Origin: JAIOSF01 sp963677755
GTDB taxonomy: Bacteria; Campylobacterota; Campylobacteria; Campylobacterales; Arcobacteraceae
NCBI GenBank assembly: GCA_963677755.1
Contig: OY782506.1
Coordinates: 2,232,001-2,296,000 of the forward strand
Direction of reading: 5' to 3'
DNA length: 64,000 nt
Below are positions 34,059 through 42,419 of the stretch, piece by piece. A program made the translations under genes and the position numbers. Below the pieces are notes generated by a model. It saw nothing but the letters and a program-made list of their open reading frames with translations, had not been told where the DNA came from and did no database searches. Position 1 is the stretch's first letter; each line of letters opens with the position of its first letter.

Positions 34059-34399
34059 AAGCAATATCAGGTATTATAGGATTAATACTTATATTAACAG
34101 CAGTAGTAATAATAGTTTTGTCAACAAATGATGAGAGCTATGCGATGAAAAAAGGGCAGATGGTTACTAAATATGTAACTAATGCAAATCAAGCTTTAGA
34201 TGAAAATGATTTTAAACAAGCTATTAAATTTGCAATAATGGCAATAGAGGTTGATCCAAAAAATAAATCTGGATTTAAAATCTATGAAAAAGCTCTAGAG
34301 CTAAAATACAAACCATCACAAGAGGAAATTTCAACGTCACTAGAGGAGGAAACTCCAGCAGAAGAGGAGATAGAAGAAGCTCCAGATATGGGTTGTTAA
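34055..34399 (+). CDS. Membrane-anchored TPR-like protein with a lone C-terminal Cys
   Basis: Protein of 114 residues. An N-terminal membrane helix (residues 4-24) is followed by a helical pair resembling one TPR (NQALDENDFKQAIKFAIMA and EVDPKNKSGFKIYEKALEL), a long Glu-rich linker, and the sequence ends DMGC. This last residue is the only Cys in the protein. A Cys at the tip of a flexible acidic tail recalls swinging-arm sulfur carriers such as DsrC or TusE, though there is no homology to them. Coupled to the YeeE half by a 4-base overlap. Function is inferred. Confidence 0.6.
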   Translation: MKAISGIIGLILILTAVVIIVLSTNDESYAMKKGQMVTKYVTNANQALDENDFKQAIKFAIMAIEVDPKNKSGFKIYEKALELKYKPSQEEISTSLEEETPAEEEIEEAPDMGC

Positions 34400-34420
34400 A
34401 ACAACCTCTATCTAAATATC

Positions 34421-34455
34421 TCTTTATAAGAGTATAACGAATACTTTTATAAAGA
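34421..34455 (+). repeat. Intercistronic hairpin before the rhodanese gene
   Basis: TCTTTATAAGAGTAT pairs with ATACTTTTATAAAGA over 15 bp with one G-U around the loop AACGA. No T-run follows, so it is not an obvious terminator; it may set mRNA stability or differential expression within the cassette. It lies in the 169-base gap before the rhodanese gene. Confidence 0.6.
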
Positions 34456-34568
34456 CTTATGGTCTAAAAAAGTTTATGGTTTAGCGGAAGCTTTCAAAAC
34501 TATATTAAATTTGAATAAAATAGATATTTTATTTTGATTTGATATCGAAACTAAATTAAGGAAAAAAG

Positions 34569-35150
34569 ATGATTAAAAGATTAATTACAACTATGATATT
34601 GGTTGCTTTAGGTACAACTTTATCTATGGCGGCACCTGCACCAACTAAAGCAAAAAAACAAACACCACAAGGTATCTACTTAACTGCTGTAGAAGCGTAT
34701 GAACTGATGAAAAAAGAGGGAGATAAAACTCTTTTTATCGATGTAAGAACACCTTATGAATACCAATATGTTGGTCACACAAATATGGCAGATAAAAATA
34801 TCCCTATTGTTACTATCACACTTAAAAAATGGGATGAGAAAAAACAAAGATATGCAAGAATTTTAAATAAAAAATTTGTAAGTGAAGTTGAAGCTGCATT
34901 AAAAGCAAAAGGGCTTACAAAAAAAGATAAAATTATTTTTATGTGTAGATCAGGGAAAAGAAGTATATATACATCAAAACTTATGGCAAAAGAGGGTTAT
35001 ATGAATGTGGCTACTATTGTTGATGGTTTTGAAGGAGGAAAAGATAAAAAACATAAACAAAGAACTACAAACACAGGATGGAAAAATAGTTGTCCTGCTG
35101 AGTCGTGGACATATAAAAACATTAAAGAAAAAATGTATTTTAGTAAATAA
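34569..35150 (+). CDS. Exported rhodanese-like sulfurtransferase
   Basis: Protein of 193 residues with a signal peptide (MIKRLITTMILVALGTTLSMA), so it acts in the periplasm. The rhodanese domain has FIDVRTPYEYQYVGH near residue 56 and the active-site loop IIFMCRSGKRS near 121, whose Cys would carry the persulfide. A second Cys (KNSCPAES) near the C-terminus might pair with it. Its place at the end of the cassette with the SQR-like enzyme and YeeE halves fits sulfane-sulfur transfer outside the cytoplasm. A terminator follows immediately. Confidence 0.85.
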   Translation: MIKRLITTMILVALGTTLSMAAPAPTKAKKQTPQGIYLTAVEAYELMKKEGDKTLFIDVRTPYEYQYVGHTNMADKNIPIVTITLKKWDEKKQRYARILNKKFVSEVEAALKAKGLTKKDKIIFMCRSGKRSIYTSKLMAKEGYMNVATIVDGFEGGKDKKHKQRTTNTGWKNSCPAESWTYKNIKEKMYFSK

Positions 35151-35165
35151 TTTTTACAACTTATT

Positions 35166-35201
35166 AAAAAGGGGTTAGTGTTAGTTACTAACCCCTTTTT
35201 T
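35166..35201 (+). terminator. Strong intrinsic terminator after the rhodanese gene
   Basis: AAAAAGGGGTTAGT (35166-35179) pairs with ACTAACCCCTTTTT (35187-35200) and ends in a T-run. It marks the end of the sulfur cassette transcript and separates it from the cytochrome pair. Confidence 0.9.
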
Positions 35202-35217
35202 ATTATCTAAAAATAGC

Positions 35218-35223
35218 TATAAT
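35218..35223 (+). promoter_or_regulatory. -10 box implying a leaderless cytochrome mRNA
   Basis: A perfect TATAAT ends 5 bases before the ATG at 35229. Transcription would begin at or within a base or two of the start codon, leaving no room for a ribosome binding site, and none is visible. Confidence 0.5.
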
Positions 35224-35228
35224 CTTTT

Positions 35229-36989
35229 ATGAAATTTCTATTACTCTTTTTTCTCTTTACACTCTTTCTATATGGAGAAAATATTGATAATTGCTTAAAT
35301 TGTCATCAAGACACAACACCTATTGATAACTATCACCCATACAAAGATTTTGGTTGTGCCTCATGTCACGGAGGAAACCCAAAAGCAACTATAAAAAAAG
35401 ATGCTCATAAAAATATTGTTTTAAATCCAAGTAGGCTAGAACACGCAAGTATGTTTTGTGGAAAATGTCACCAAGAGATAATCAATCGTGTTGATAACTC
35501 TATGATGAATACTATGCACGGGGTATTAGATGTACTAAAGTATCAATTTAAAGAGACCAAAACTATAGAAAAAACTACAGGTATAAAATATCTAAAAGAT
35601 AAACCAACACAAGAGCAAACACTTGCAGAAGATCACTTTAGTAAACTATGTGCTGCTTGCCATATCAACCAAAAAGAGGAGATATTTAAAGGTACTGACT
35701 TTGTAGAAAGAGGTGGTGGATGTGTAGATTGTCATAGAGTTGAAGATAGTAAAAAACTTGAAATAAAAGATAATATTTTAAAACTCAAACACCCAAAACT
35801 CTCCACAAAAATCCCAAGCTCAAATTGTCTAAAATGTCACAATCGTTCAAACCGTATAGGGCTCTCTTATTTTGGAAAATTTGAAAGTGAAGGGTATGGA
35901 ACACCTTATAAAAATGGAGAACTTACCCATAAATTAGATAAGAACAGATACTACTATGAACTTCCTGCTGATATTCATCATACAAGCTCAAAAATGGATT
36001 GTATAGATTGTCATACAGAAGCTGGAGTGATGGGAGATGGAAAACACCATGCCCATATGGAAGATGCTGTAGATATCTCTTGTAAAGATTGTCACGATCC
36101 AAAATTTAAACCATCAAACCAATTTGGACTTGCTGGAATGTTAAGTGCACTTAATGGCGATATCCCCTACTCTAAAGAGATAGCTGTAACAAAAAAGAAA
36201 AACTCTCCTATTTATAACTTACAAAAAGAAGATGAAAAAATAAACTTTTATAGAAAATCAGATGGTCAACAGTTTGACTTAACAAAAATGAGTGATGCAC
36301 CATATCATAGTTCAAAAAACCATGAAAGGTTAGACTGTACAGCTTGTCATAGTTCATGGATACCTAGCTGTTACGGTTGCCATGAGGTGTACTTTAAAGA
36401 TGGGAAACAATATGATTGGATAAAACACAAACCAACAAAAGGGAGATGGATGGAGTTAAGAAGTTATCTACGATACGAATCCCCTGCACTTGCGATTGGG
36501 TACAATGAAAAGATAATGCCAACAGCCCCAGGTTGTCAAGTAATAGCAACCATTTATGACAAAGATCTAAAAAACGATGAATTTCACGCTTTTGCCTTTG
36601 CAGCATGGGATCCACACACCACTCAAAAACAATCAAGAACTTGTGTAGATTGCCACTTTAACCCACAAACTTTAGGTTTGGGAGCTGGTATTTTAGATAT
36701 TAAAGAAAACAATATAACTTTTAACCCTCACTTTCAAAGTAAAGAGGATGGGCTTCCAATTAACTATCCAATTGATGCACTTATATCAAAAGAGGGGAAA
36801 CAGTTTCAAAGCTTTTCAAGAGAAAAAACGCGAGGATTTAATCAAAAAGAGGTAAATAAAATAGTAGAAGCTTATAAATGTATAATCTGCCATAATCAAT
36901 GGGAAGATAAAATTTACAAAGATTTTCCAAAAAGCAAAAAATTTTTTTATGAGAAGAAAACTATTTGTAGTAAAGAAGTTTTAAAATGA
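35229..36989 (+). CDS. Dodecaheme c-type cytochrome
   Basis: Secreted cytochrome of 586 residues with a signal peptide (MKFLLLFFLFTLFLYG) and twelve CXXCH heme c sites: CLNCH, CASCH, CGKCH, CAACH, CVDCH, CLKCH, CIDCH, CKDCH, CTACH, CYGCH, CVDCH and CIICH. Many extra His residues can act as distal ligands (PADIHHTSS, KHHAHMED). It should transfer electrons in the periplasm. The central region is clearly related to the next gene. I do not recognise an assigned reductase family; a substrate such as sulfur, nitrogen or metal compounds cannot be chosen. It overlaps the next cytochrome gene by 4 bases. Confidence 0.85.
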   Translation: MKFLLLFFLFTLFLYGENIDNCLNCHQDTTPIDNYHPYKDFGCASCHGGNPKATIKKDAHKNIVLNPSRLEHASMFCGKCHQEIINRVDNSMMNTMHGVLDVLKYQFKETKTIEKTTGIKYLKDKPTQEQTLAEDHFSKLCAACHINQKEEIFKGTDFVERGGGCVDCHRVEDSKKLEIKDNILKLKHPKLSTKIPSSNCLKCHNRSNRIGLSYFGKFESEGYGTPYKNGELTHKLDKNRYYYELPADIHHTSSKMDCIDCHTEAGVMGDGKHHAHMEDAVDISCKDCHDPKFKPSNQFGLAGMLSALNGDIPYSKEIAVTKKKNSPIYNLQKEDEKINFYRKSDGQQFDLTKMSDAPYHSSKNHERLDCTACHSSWIPSCYGCHEVYFKDGKQYDWIKHKPTKGRWMELRSYLRYESPALAIGYNEKIMPTAPGCQVIATIYDKDLKNDEFHAFAFAAWDPHTTQKQSRTCVDCHFNPQTLGLGAGILDIKENNITFNPHFQSKEDGLPINYPIDALISKEGKQFQSFSREKTRGFNQKEVNKIVEAYKCIICHNQWEDKIYKDFPKSKKFFYEKKTICSKEVLK

Positions 36990-38233
36990 TTAAGTATTTT
37001 TTTCTTTTCGTTCCCATATTTCTTTTTAGTAATGAATGCCTTACTTGTCATCCTCAAAAAATGGAACAATGTAAAAACTCAAATCATTTTACACATAAAA
37101 ATGAGATAAATATTACTAGAACTGCATGGGGAATAAAAGATAGCAATGTGACTTTACAAACTTTGCCAAAGCCTAAAGACAACATTCATAAACCAGCTGA
37201 TTTAGTTGATGATTTTTTACGGAGAAAATGTTTACAATGTCACCTTACAAATAAAGAGATAAACCCTACTAAAAACCTTTGTTTAGCATGCCATAATACC
37301 CATACAAATAAACAAGATAGTTTCAAGGCAAAACCCAAACAACAGAAGTGTCTTAAGTGTCACAATAACAACTACATAGGCACAGACTATCTAGGACTAT
37401 TTCCACATGATTATGATAAAGCATATAGATCCCCTATTACAAAAAAGGGTTATTATCCTAAAAGACCTTATGGGATAGATTTTCATCATCTATCACCTGA
37501 TATTCATCATCAAAAAGGTTTGAGCTGTATAGATTGTCATAAAAATAGTAAAGATAAAAAATGGGAAGATAAGGTTGATTGTAAATCTTGCCATAGTGAT
37601 ATATCAAAACACAATCATCTACAATACCACTCAAATATCTCTTGTAATAGTTGTCATAGCGCATGGAATATTAGTAACTATCAACTCAATGTTTTAAGAG
37701 ACGATACAAAAAACTATCAACAATGGAAAAGGCTCACTGTCCAAGAGGATAGATATTTAGAAAAGTTTTTAAAAAAAGCACTTAAAAACTCTGAATTAAA
37801 ACCTCAAATGCCTGATTATCTAACGAACAAATTAGAAACTGGAGTTTGGTATAGTGGATGGAGATTTAGAAGATGGGAAAATTTCTTTTTAGTAAATGAT
37901 GAGAATGGAAAAATAAAAATAGCTATACCAAGATATCAATATAGAATTAGTTTTAAAAATGAAAAAGGTGAGATGATTTTTGATGATCTATCACAAATCG
38001 ATGGTAACAAGATAGAGGCATTTATCCCAACATCACCACACACCATCACAAAAAAAGCAAAATCTTGTGAGATGTGTCATGAAAATAAAATTATGACAGA
38101 CCATAACCTCATCAATAAAAATCTTTTTCAAGGTATTATTTTAAAAGGCTCCCCACTTTCACAAAGGCAGTTAGAAAAACTTCATTCAGATTTTTATAAA
38201 CAACAAAGAGCAAAAATACTTTTTTCTTACTGA
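36986..38233 (+). CDS. Octaheme c-type cytochrome, paralogue of its neighbour
   Basis: Secreted cytochrome of 415 residues with a short signal peptide and eight CXXCH sites: CLTCH, CLQCH, CLACH, CLKCH, CIDCH, CKSCH, CNSCH and CEMCH. It aligns with the dodecaheme protein: DIHHQKGLSCIDCH against DIHHTSSKMDCIDCH, SCNSCHSAWNISNY against DCTACHSSWIPSCYGCH, and SPHTITKKAKSCEMCH against DPHTTQKQSRTCVDCH. In the second alignment the adjacent heme site of the partner is missing here. ATGA overlap with the upstream gene indicates coupled production and probably one complex. It converges on ftsI. Confidence 0.85.
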   Translation: MIKYFFLFVPIFLFSNECLTCHPQKMEQCKNSNHFTHKNEINITRTAWGIKDSNVTLQTLPKPKDNIHKPADLVDDFLRRKCLQCHLTNKEINPTKNLCLACHNTHTNKQDSFKAKPKQQKCLKCHNNNYIGTDYLGLFPHDYDKAYRSPITKKGYYPKRPYGIDFHHLSPDIHHQKGLSCIDCHKNSKDKKWEDKVDCKSCHSDISKHNHLQYHSNISCNSCHSAWNISNYQLNVLRDDTKNYQQWKRLTVQEDRYLEKFLKKALKNSELKPQMPDYLTNKLETGVWYSGWRFRRWENFFLVNDENGKIKIAIPRYQYRISFKNEKGEMIFDDLSQIDGNKIEAFIPTSPHTITKKAKSCEMCHENKIMTDHNLINKNLFQGIILKGSPLSQRQLEKLHSDFYKQQRAKILFSY

Positions 38234-38236
38234 TAA

Positions 38237-40051
38237 CTACAATTCAGGTTGTAAATAATCCAATTTCACAAGTATTTTAACAACCTCTTTGAAAACTGGA
38301 ACAGCTGAGTTTGAAGCATAATAATAATACCAATTTTTACCTCTATTAACAGGGTCATTTACAGTAACACCTACTGTATATCTGTGATCTAAATCATTTA
38401 CAAATCCAAAAAAACTACTCATATACTTTCTTTGATACCTACCATTTTCAACCACATTTGCTGTACCAGTTTTTCCACCAATCTCAAGTCCATCTATTTG
38501 TGTTTTTCTCCCTGTCCCTTTTTCCACCGTATGAACAAGCATCTTTTTCATATAGTTTGCAGTTCTTTTGGAAATAACTTGGGGTTCATAAATATCGGGA
38601 TTTTTATTTACTATATAGGGGGTTACTATTTTCCCATCATTATTAAAAACACTATATGCTTTCATAACCTGCATAAATGTAGCAGTTATCCCTTGCCCAT
38701 AAGAATCTGTAGCTTTAAACACATTATCTTTTCCTTCAGCTTCTCCTGCTCTATATTGATAAAGTTTATGAAGTATCCCTTTTGATTCAAAAGGTAAATC
38801 TATTCCTGTTTTTTGGGATAAACCAAAATCTAAATATCCATTGTAAAATTGCTCTGCACTCAGTCTATTTGCTATTGTTAAAGTTCCAATATTGCTAGAG
38901 TATATAATAATATCTTCAAGAGTTAAATAGTTCTTTTTAAATCTATGATCATCTTTAATTGTATATCTTCCAATCTTATATTTTCCTCTTGGATATTCCC
39001 CTTTTTTATTTCTTTTCCCTTTATTATGGGCGGAAAAAAGTTCATCTTTTTTAATTTTATTTGCATCGATTGCTAATGATATGGCTAAAGGCTTTATCAC
39101 AGAACCTGGTTCAAAATTATATTCAATGGCATTTATTTTTAAATGTTCTATCTCTTCTTGTTTTATATGTGAAGGATTGTATCGATTAGAACTAGCAAGT
39201 GATAAAATTTTTCCTGTTTGACTATCCATTACAGATACGAGTATCTCTTGTGCTTCAAACTTCTCTTTATATCTATCTAACATAAGTTCAATATTTTTTT
39301 GTAATTTAAGAGGAATTGTAATCTGAATATCATCTCCATCTTTTCGTTTGATAATTTTTGAATCTTTATTAAATATGATATAAGAGAGAATATCTTTTTC
39401 ACCTTTTAATAAGCCATCTTGAAAATTATTTAATTGCTTATTAAATTCTCTTTCAATACCGTTGAGTCCTCGTACTCTTTGTTTCCCTTGCTTTGAGTTT
39501 TGTTCTTTTATGTATCCAAGAACTGGAGTTAAAGTATCTTTATACGGATAGATTCTCTCTTCACCTGTTTCATAGATATCTAATCCATGAAGATATGTGT
39601 TTCCATTTCTTTTTATAGGAGTAAACACATCCAAAACTCTTAATTTATAAGCTAAAGATTTTAGCTCTTTTGCAGTTTTTTGATTAATAGTTCGAGAAAG
39701 GATTGTGTACCCTTTTTTTTCTGATATTTTCTTTTTAATATCTTTTTTTGGTATATCACTATATATTGAAAAGAGTGTTATAAATAGATTTTTTTTATTT
39801 TTGTCAATTGAACGAGTATCAACTGAAGCTGAATATATTTTTCTTGATGTTCCTATTTTAAATCCATCTCCACTATAAATATTTCCCCTTACAGCTAAAT
39901 CTTTTTTTGCATATGTTAAAGAGGGTAAATCTCGTGTATCTTTAATTGTATTTATTATTGAGATGATGAGGATTGTAAAAAAGATAAAAATTAAAGCAAC
40001 AAGTATCAAAATTTTTTTCATCACTGGTAATTGTTGTTTTTGCAAAGACAA
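38237..40051 (-). CDS. ftsI: Peptidoglycan transpeptidase FtsI (PBP3)
   Basis: Class B penicillin-binding protein of 604 residues with one N-terminal membrane helix (about 12-34). A dimerisation domain (AVRGNIYSGDG near 53) precedes the transpeptidase domain with SVIK (nucleophile S317), SSN near residue 384 and KTGTAN near 529. The C-terminal end is short. The start is TTG at 40051 after GGGGGA; an ATG at 40021 would remove ten residues. It is divergent from ftsW, its functional partner in septal peptidoglycan synthesis, with about 50 bases between starts. PBP2 is less likely because of the motif spacing and the neighbour. Confidence 0.85.
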   Translation of the reverse strand: MSLQKQQLPVMKKILILVALIFIFFTILIISIINTIKDTRDLPSLTYAKKDLAVRGNIYSGDGFKIGTSRKIYSASVDTRSIDKNKKNLFITLFSIYSDIPKKDIKKKISEKKGYTILSRTINQKTAKELKSLAYKLRVLDVFTPIKRNGNTYLHGLDIYETGEERIYPYKDTLTPVLGYIKEQNSKQGKQRVRGLNGIEREFNKQLNNFQDGLLKGEKDILSYIIFNKDSKIIKRKDGDDIQITIPLKLQKNIELMLDRYKEKFEAQEILVSVMDSQTGKILSLASSNRYNPSHIKQEEIEHLKINAIEYNFEPGSVIKPLAISLAIDANKIKKDELFSAHNKGKRNKKGEYPRGKYKIGRYTIKDDHRFKKNYLTLEDIIIYSSNIGTLTIANRLSAEQFYNGYLDFGLSQKTGIDLPFESKGILHKLYQYRAGEAEGKDNVFKATDSYGQGITATFMQVMKAYSVFNNDGKIVTPYIVNKNPDIYEPQVISKRTANYMKKMLVHTVEKGTGRKTQIDGLEIGGKTGTANVVENGRYQRKYMSSFFGFVNDLDHRYTVGVTVNDPVNRGKNWYYYYASNSAVPVFKEVVKILVKLDYLQPEL

Positions 40052-40089
40052 ATATCCCCCATAGTGTGAAAAGTTTTGGTTTTAATTGG

Positions 40090-40095
40090 TATAAT
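40090..40095 (+). promoter_or_regulatory. -10 box implying a leaderless ftsW mRNA
   Basis: A perfect TATAAT ends 6 bases before the ftsW ATG at 40102, so the predicted transcription start coincides with the start codon. No Shine-Dalgarno sequence is present. Confidence 0.5.
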
Positions 40096-40101
40096 TCCCG
40101 A

Positions 40102-41331
40102 ATGAATTCTATCAAAAATATGATTAAATCCTTAACAGATAACAATCAACCAGATTATACACTCTTTTTTTTAAGCTCAATACTTATTATAATTAGTATA
40201 TTATTCTCTTATTCTTTGTCAATTTATACTGTAGTTTATTGGGACTATACACAATTCCACTTTTTTTTAAGACAACTTTTTACAGGCTGTTTAGCAATAT
40301 TTATTATGTGGAGTTTAGCTCAAATAAAACCAGATATTCTTATTCCCAAAGCTGGATGGTTTTTGTTTTTGTTTTTTTTATTTCTTATGATACTTATGCA
40401 AATACTGCCAGCATCTATGGTAACTGAATCTGGTGGTGCAAAAAGATGGATACGACTTCCAGGTATCTCTGTTTCACCTGTAGAGTTTTTTAAAATTGGT
40501 TTTATCTATTATCTTGCATGGTCTTTTCATAGAAAACTCCTTGATTTAGAAAAACTCTCTTTTAAAGAGGAATTAAAAGTTCTTGCTCCGTATGCTTTAG
40601 TTTTTGGTTTTTCTGTATTTTTAATCGCAGTATTACAAAAAGATTTAGGACAAGTTGTTCTTTTGGCTGTTATCTTATTTATTATGTTGATTTTTGCTAA
40701 TAGAAGTTGGAAAATATTCGCCTCTTTAATTGGTGTTGCTCTTGTAGGGCTTGCAACATTAATTCTTCTTTTCCCACATAGAATTACTCGTATTAAAAGT
40801 TGGTGGAGTATGGTTCAAGATGGGGTACTTTCTTTTATGCCAAACAGCATAGCTACCTCTTTAAGGATTGAAGAATTTCCAGAACCCTATCAAGTAGGAA
40901 ACTCTCTAAACGCGATACACAATGGAGGATACTTTGGTGAAGGGATAGGAAATGGCTCTTTAAAACTTGGTTTTTTGAGTGAAGTACATACAGACTTTGT
41001 ACTTGCAGGGATCACAGAAGAGATTGGTTTTGTTGGTTTTTTTATTATTGTTTTAATTCTTTTTACTATTATTTTTAGAGTTTTTAGAACCAGTAGACGT
41101 GTTAAGAACCCTAAATATCATCTTTTTACATTAGGTATTGGTTTGATGATTAGTATAGCTTTTCTTATTAACTCTTATGGTATTTCAGGAATAATACCTA
41201 TTAAAGGGATAGCTGTTCCTTTTTTAAGTTATGGAGGAAGTTCTATGCTGAGTATTTCTATTGCTATTGGGATGGTTTTATCTATTAGTAGAAGTATTCC
41301 TAAAGAGATAAAAAAAGAGATTAAAGAGTAA
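40102..41331 (+). CDS. ftsW: Septal peptidoglycan glycosyltransferase FtsW
   Basis: SEDS-family membrane polymerase with about ten helices, 409 residues from the ATG at 40102. A GTG 36 bases upstream extends the frame but lies upstream of the -10 box. Family motifs: SGGAKRWIRLPGISVSPVEF near residue 111-130, LQKDLGQVVLL near 182, GGYFGEGIGNGSLKLGFLSEVHTDFVLA near 277, and GIAVPFLSYGGSS near 372. FtsW rather than RodA is inferred from the divergent ftsI. The end overlaps the converging yraN by 11 bases. Confidence 0.88.
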   Translation: MNSIKNMIKSLTDNNQPDYTLFFLSSILIIISILFSYSLSIYTVVYWDYTQFHFFLRQLFTGCLAIFIMWSLAQIKPDILIPKAGWFLFLFFLFLMILMQILPASMVTESGGAKRWIRLPGISVSPVEFFKIGFIYYLAWSFHRKLLDLEKLSFKEELKVLAPYALVFGFSVFLIAVLQKDLGQVVLLAVILFIMLIFANRSWKIFASLIGVALVGLATLILLFPHRITRIKSWWSMVQDGVLSFMPNSIATSLRIEEFPEPYQVGNSLNAIHNGGYFGEGIGNGSLKLGFLSEVHTDFVLAGITEEIGFVGFFIIVLILFTIIFRVFRTSRRVKNPKYHLFTLGIGLMISIAFLINSYGISGIIPIKGIAVPFLSYGGSSMLSISIAIGMVLSISRSIPKEIKKEIKE

Positions 41332-41668
41332 TATTTTCTAAATATTCTAGTTCTTCACCAGCAAACACAACAGCATCTACGCAGTAAGCCACATCTAATT
41401 TTTTCTCTTTAAGATAATAATCAATCGCACGAAAAAGCTTATAGAGTTTTTGAGGAGTTATATTGTAAACAGCTTCAAATGTTTCTCCACTTTTTACCTC
41501 TACAAAATGATACACCTCATCTTTTTGTGCAATAATATCTATCTCTCCTAGTTTTTTTGCATGATAATTTTGTTCAATTATCCTAAAACCATTTGATTGA
41601 AGATAATCAACAGCTTTAGTTTCAAAGTATTTCCCTTTTATTGTGGTATTATTAGTTTTAGTTTCCAT
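41321..41668 (-). CDS. YraN family protein (UPF0102)
   Basis: Protein of 115 residues with the endonuclease-like UPF0102 layout: GKYFETKAVDYLQSNGFRIIEQNYHAKKLGEIDII (key residues E16, E42, D44), HFVEVKSG near 51-58 and the C-terminal DAVVF strand. The fold belongs to the PD-(D/E)XK type and the family is sometimes proposed to be a Holliday-junction resolvase-like nuclease; the role is unproven. Convergent with ftsW. Confidence 0.9.
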   Translation of the reverse strand: METKTNNTTIKGKYFETKAVDYLQSNGFRIIEQNYHAKKLGEIDIIAQKDEVYHFVEVKSGETFEAVYNITPQKLYKLFRAIDYYLKEKKLDVAYCVDAVVFAGEELEYLENITL

Positions 41669-41708
41669 TAGATAAAATACTATCTTAATTTAAATTACAA
41701 GGATATTT

Positions 41709-42419
41709 ATGGAGTTTGCTTTTATTATAAAAAAACTTATTAGTGCTATGATTATGCCATTGAGTATTGGTTTATTTTTGGCAATTATTGGATTGTTTTT
41801 TTTATATAGAAATCAAACAAAAGGTGCAAAAATATTTTTAACTACTAGCATTGTATGGATTGCTATTATAAGCTATGTTCCCTTTTCTAATTTTTTAATC
41901 AAACCTTTAGAAACAAAGTATCAAAAACTTGAAAATATACCAACTGATATACAATATATATTGCTTTTAGGTGGAGATATGGAGAATCGAGCCTGGGAAG
42001 TATTGCGGCTTTATCATAAAATACCAAATGCTAAAATCATAACCTCTGGATATGCTGGACGAGGAGAGATAGCTGAAGCAGTAAAAACTGCAAATGTACT
42101 ATACGAAATAGGTATTAAAAAAGAAGATATTATAGTACATAAAGAACCAAAAGATACAAAGGAAGAAGCTAATAAGATGAAAGTATTACTTAAAAATAAA
42201 AAATTCATTCTTGTTACCTCTTCATACCACATGCCACGGGCAATGGCATTATTTCAAAAAGAGGGTCTCCTTCCCATTCCTGCACCAACAGATTTAAAAA
42301 TAAAAGAGAGTGATAAAATATTATCTGTTCCCTATGGAGGTAGTTTACAAAAAACAGAGATTGCATGGCATGAATACTTAGGAACATTATGGGCTAAATT
42401 AAGAGGACAAATAGATTGA
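41709..42419 (+). CDS. YdcF/ElyC family membrane protein (DUF218)
   Basis: Protein of 236 residues with two N-terminal membrane helices (about 10-30 and 40-57) and a DUF218 domain outside: YILLLGGDMENRA near residue 83, ITSGYAGRGE near 113, and KEEANKMKVLL with VTSSYHMPRAMALFQ near 168. ElyC, of this family, affects envelope assembly and lipid-carrier metabolism in E. coli. Overlaps the next gene by 4 bases. Confidence 0.85.
   Translation: MEFAFIIKKLISAMIMPLSIGLFLAIIGLFFLYRNQTKGAKIFLTTSIVWIAIISYVPFSNFLIKPLETKYQKLENIPTDIQYILLLGGDMENRAWEVLRLYHKIPNAKIITSGYAGRGEIAEAVKTANVLYEIGIKKEDIIVHKEPKDTKEEANKMKVLLKNKKFILVTSSYHMPRAMALFQKEGLLPIPAPTDLKIKESDKILSVPYGGSLQKTEIAWHEYLGTLWAKLRGQID

Noticed and set aside
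35166..35228. Whether the sulfur cassette and the cytochrome pair form one operon.
   Set aside because: A strong terminator followed by a separate TATAAT separates them, so I treat them as two transcripts, though shared function remains possible.
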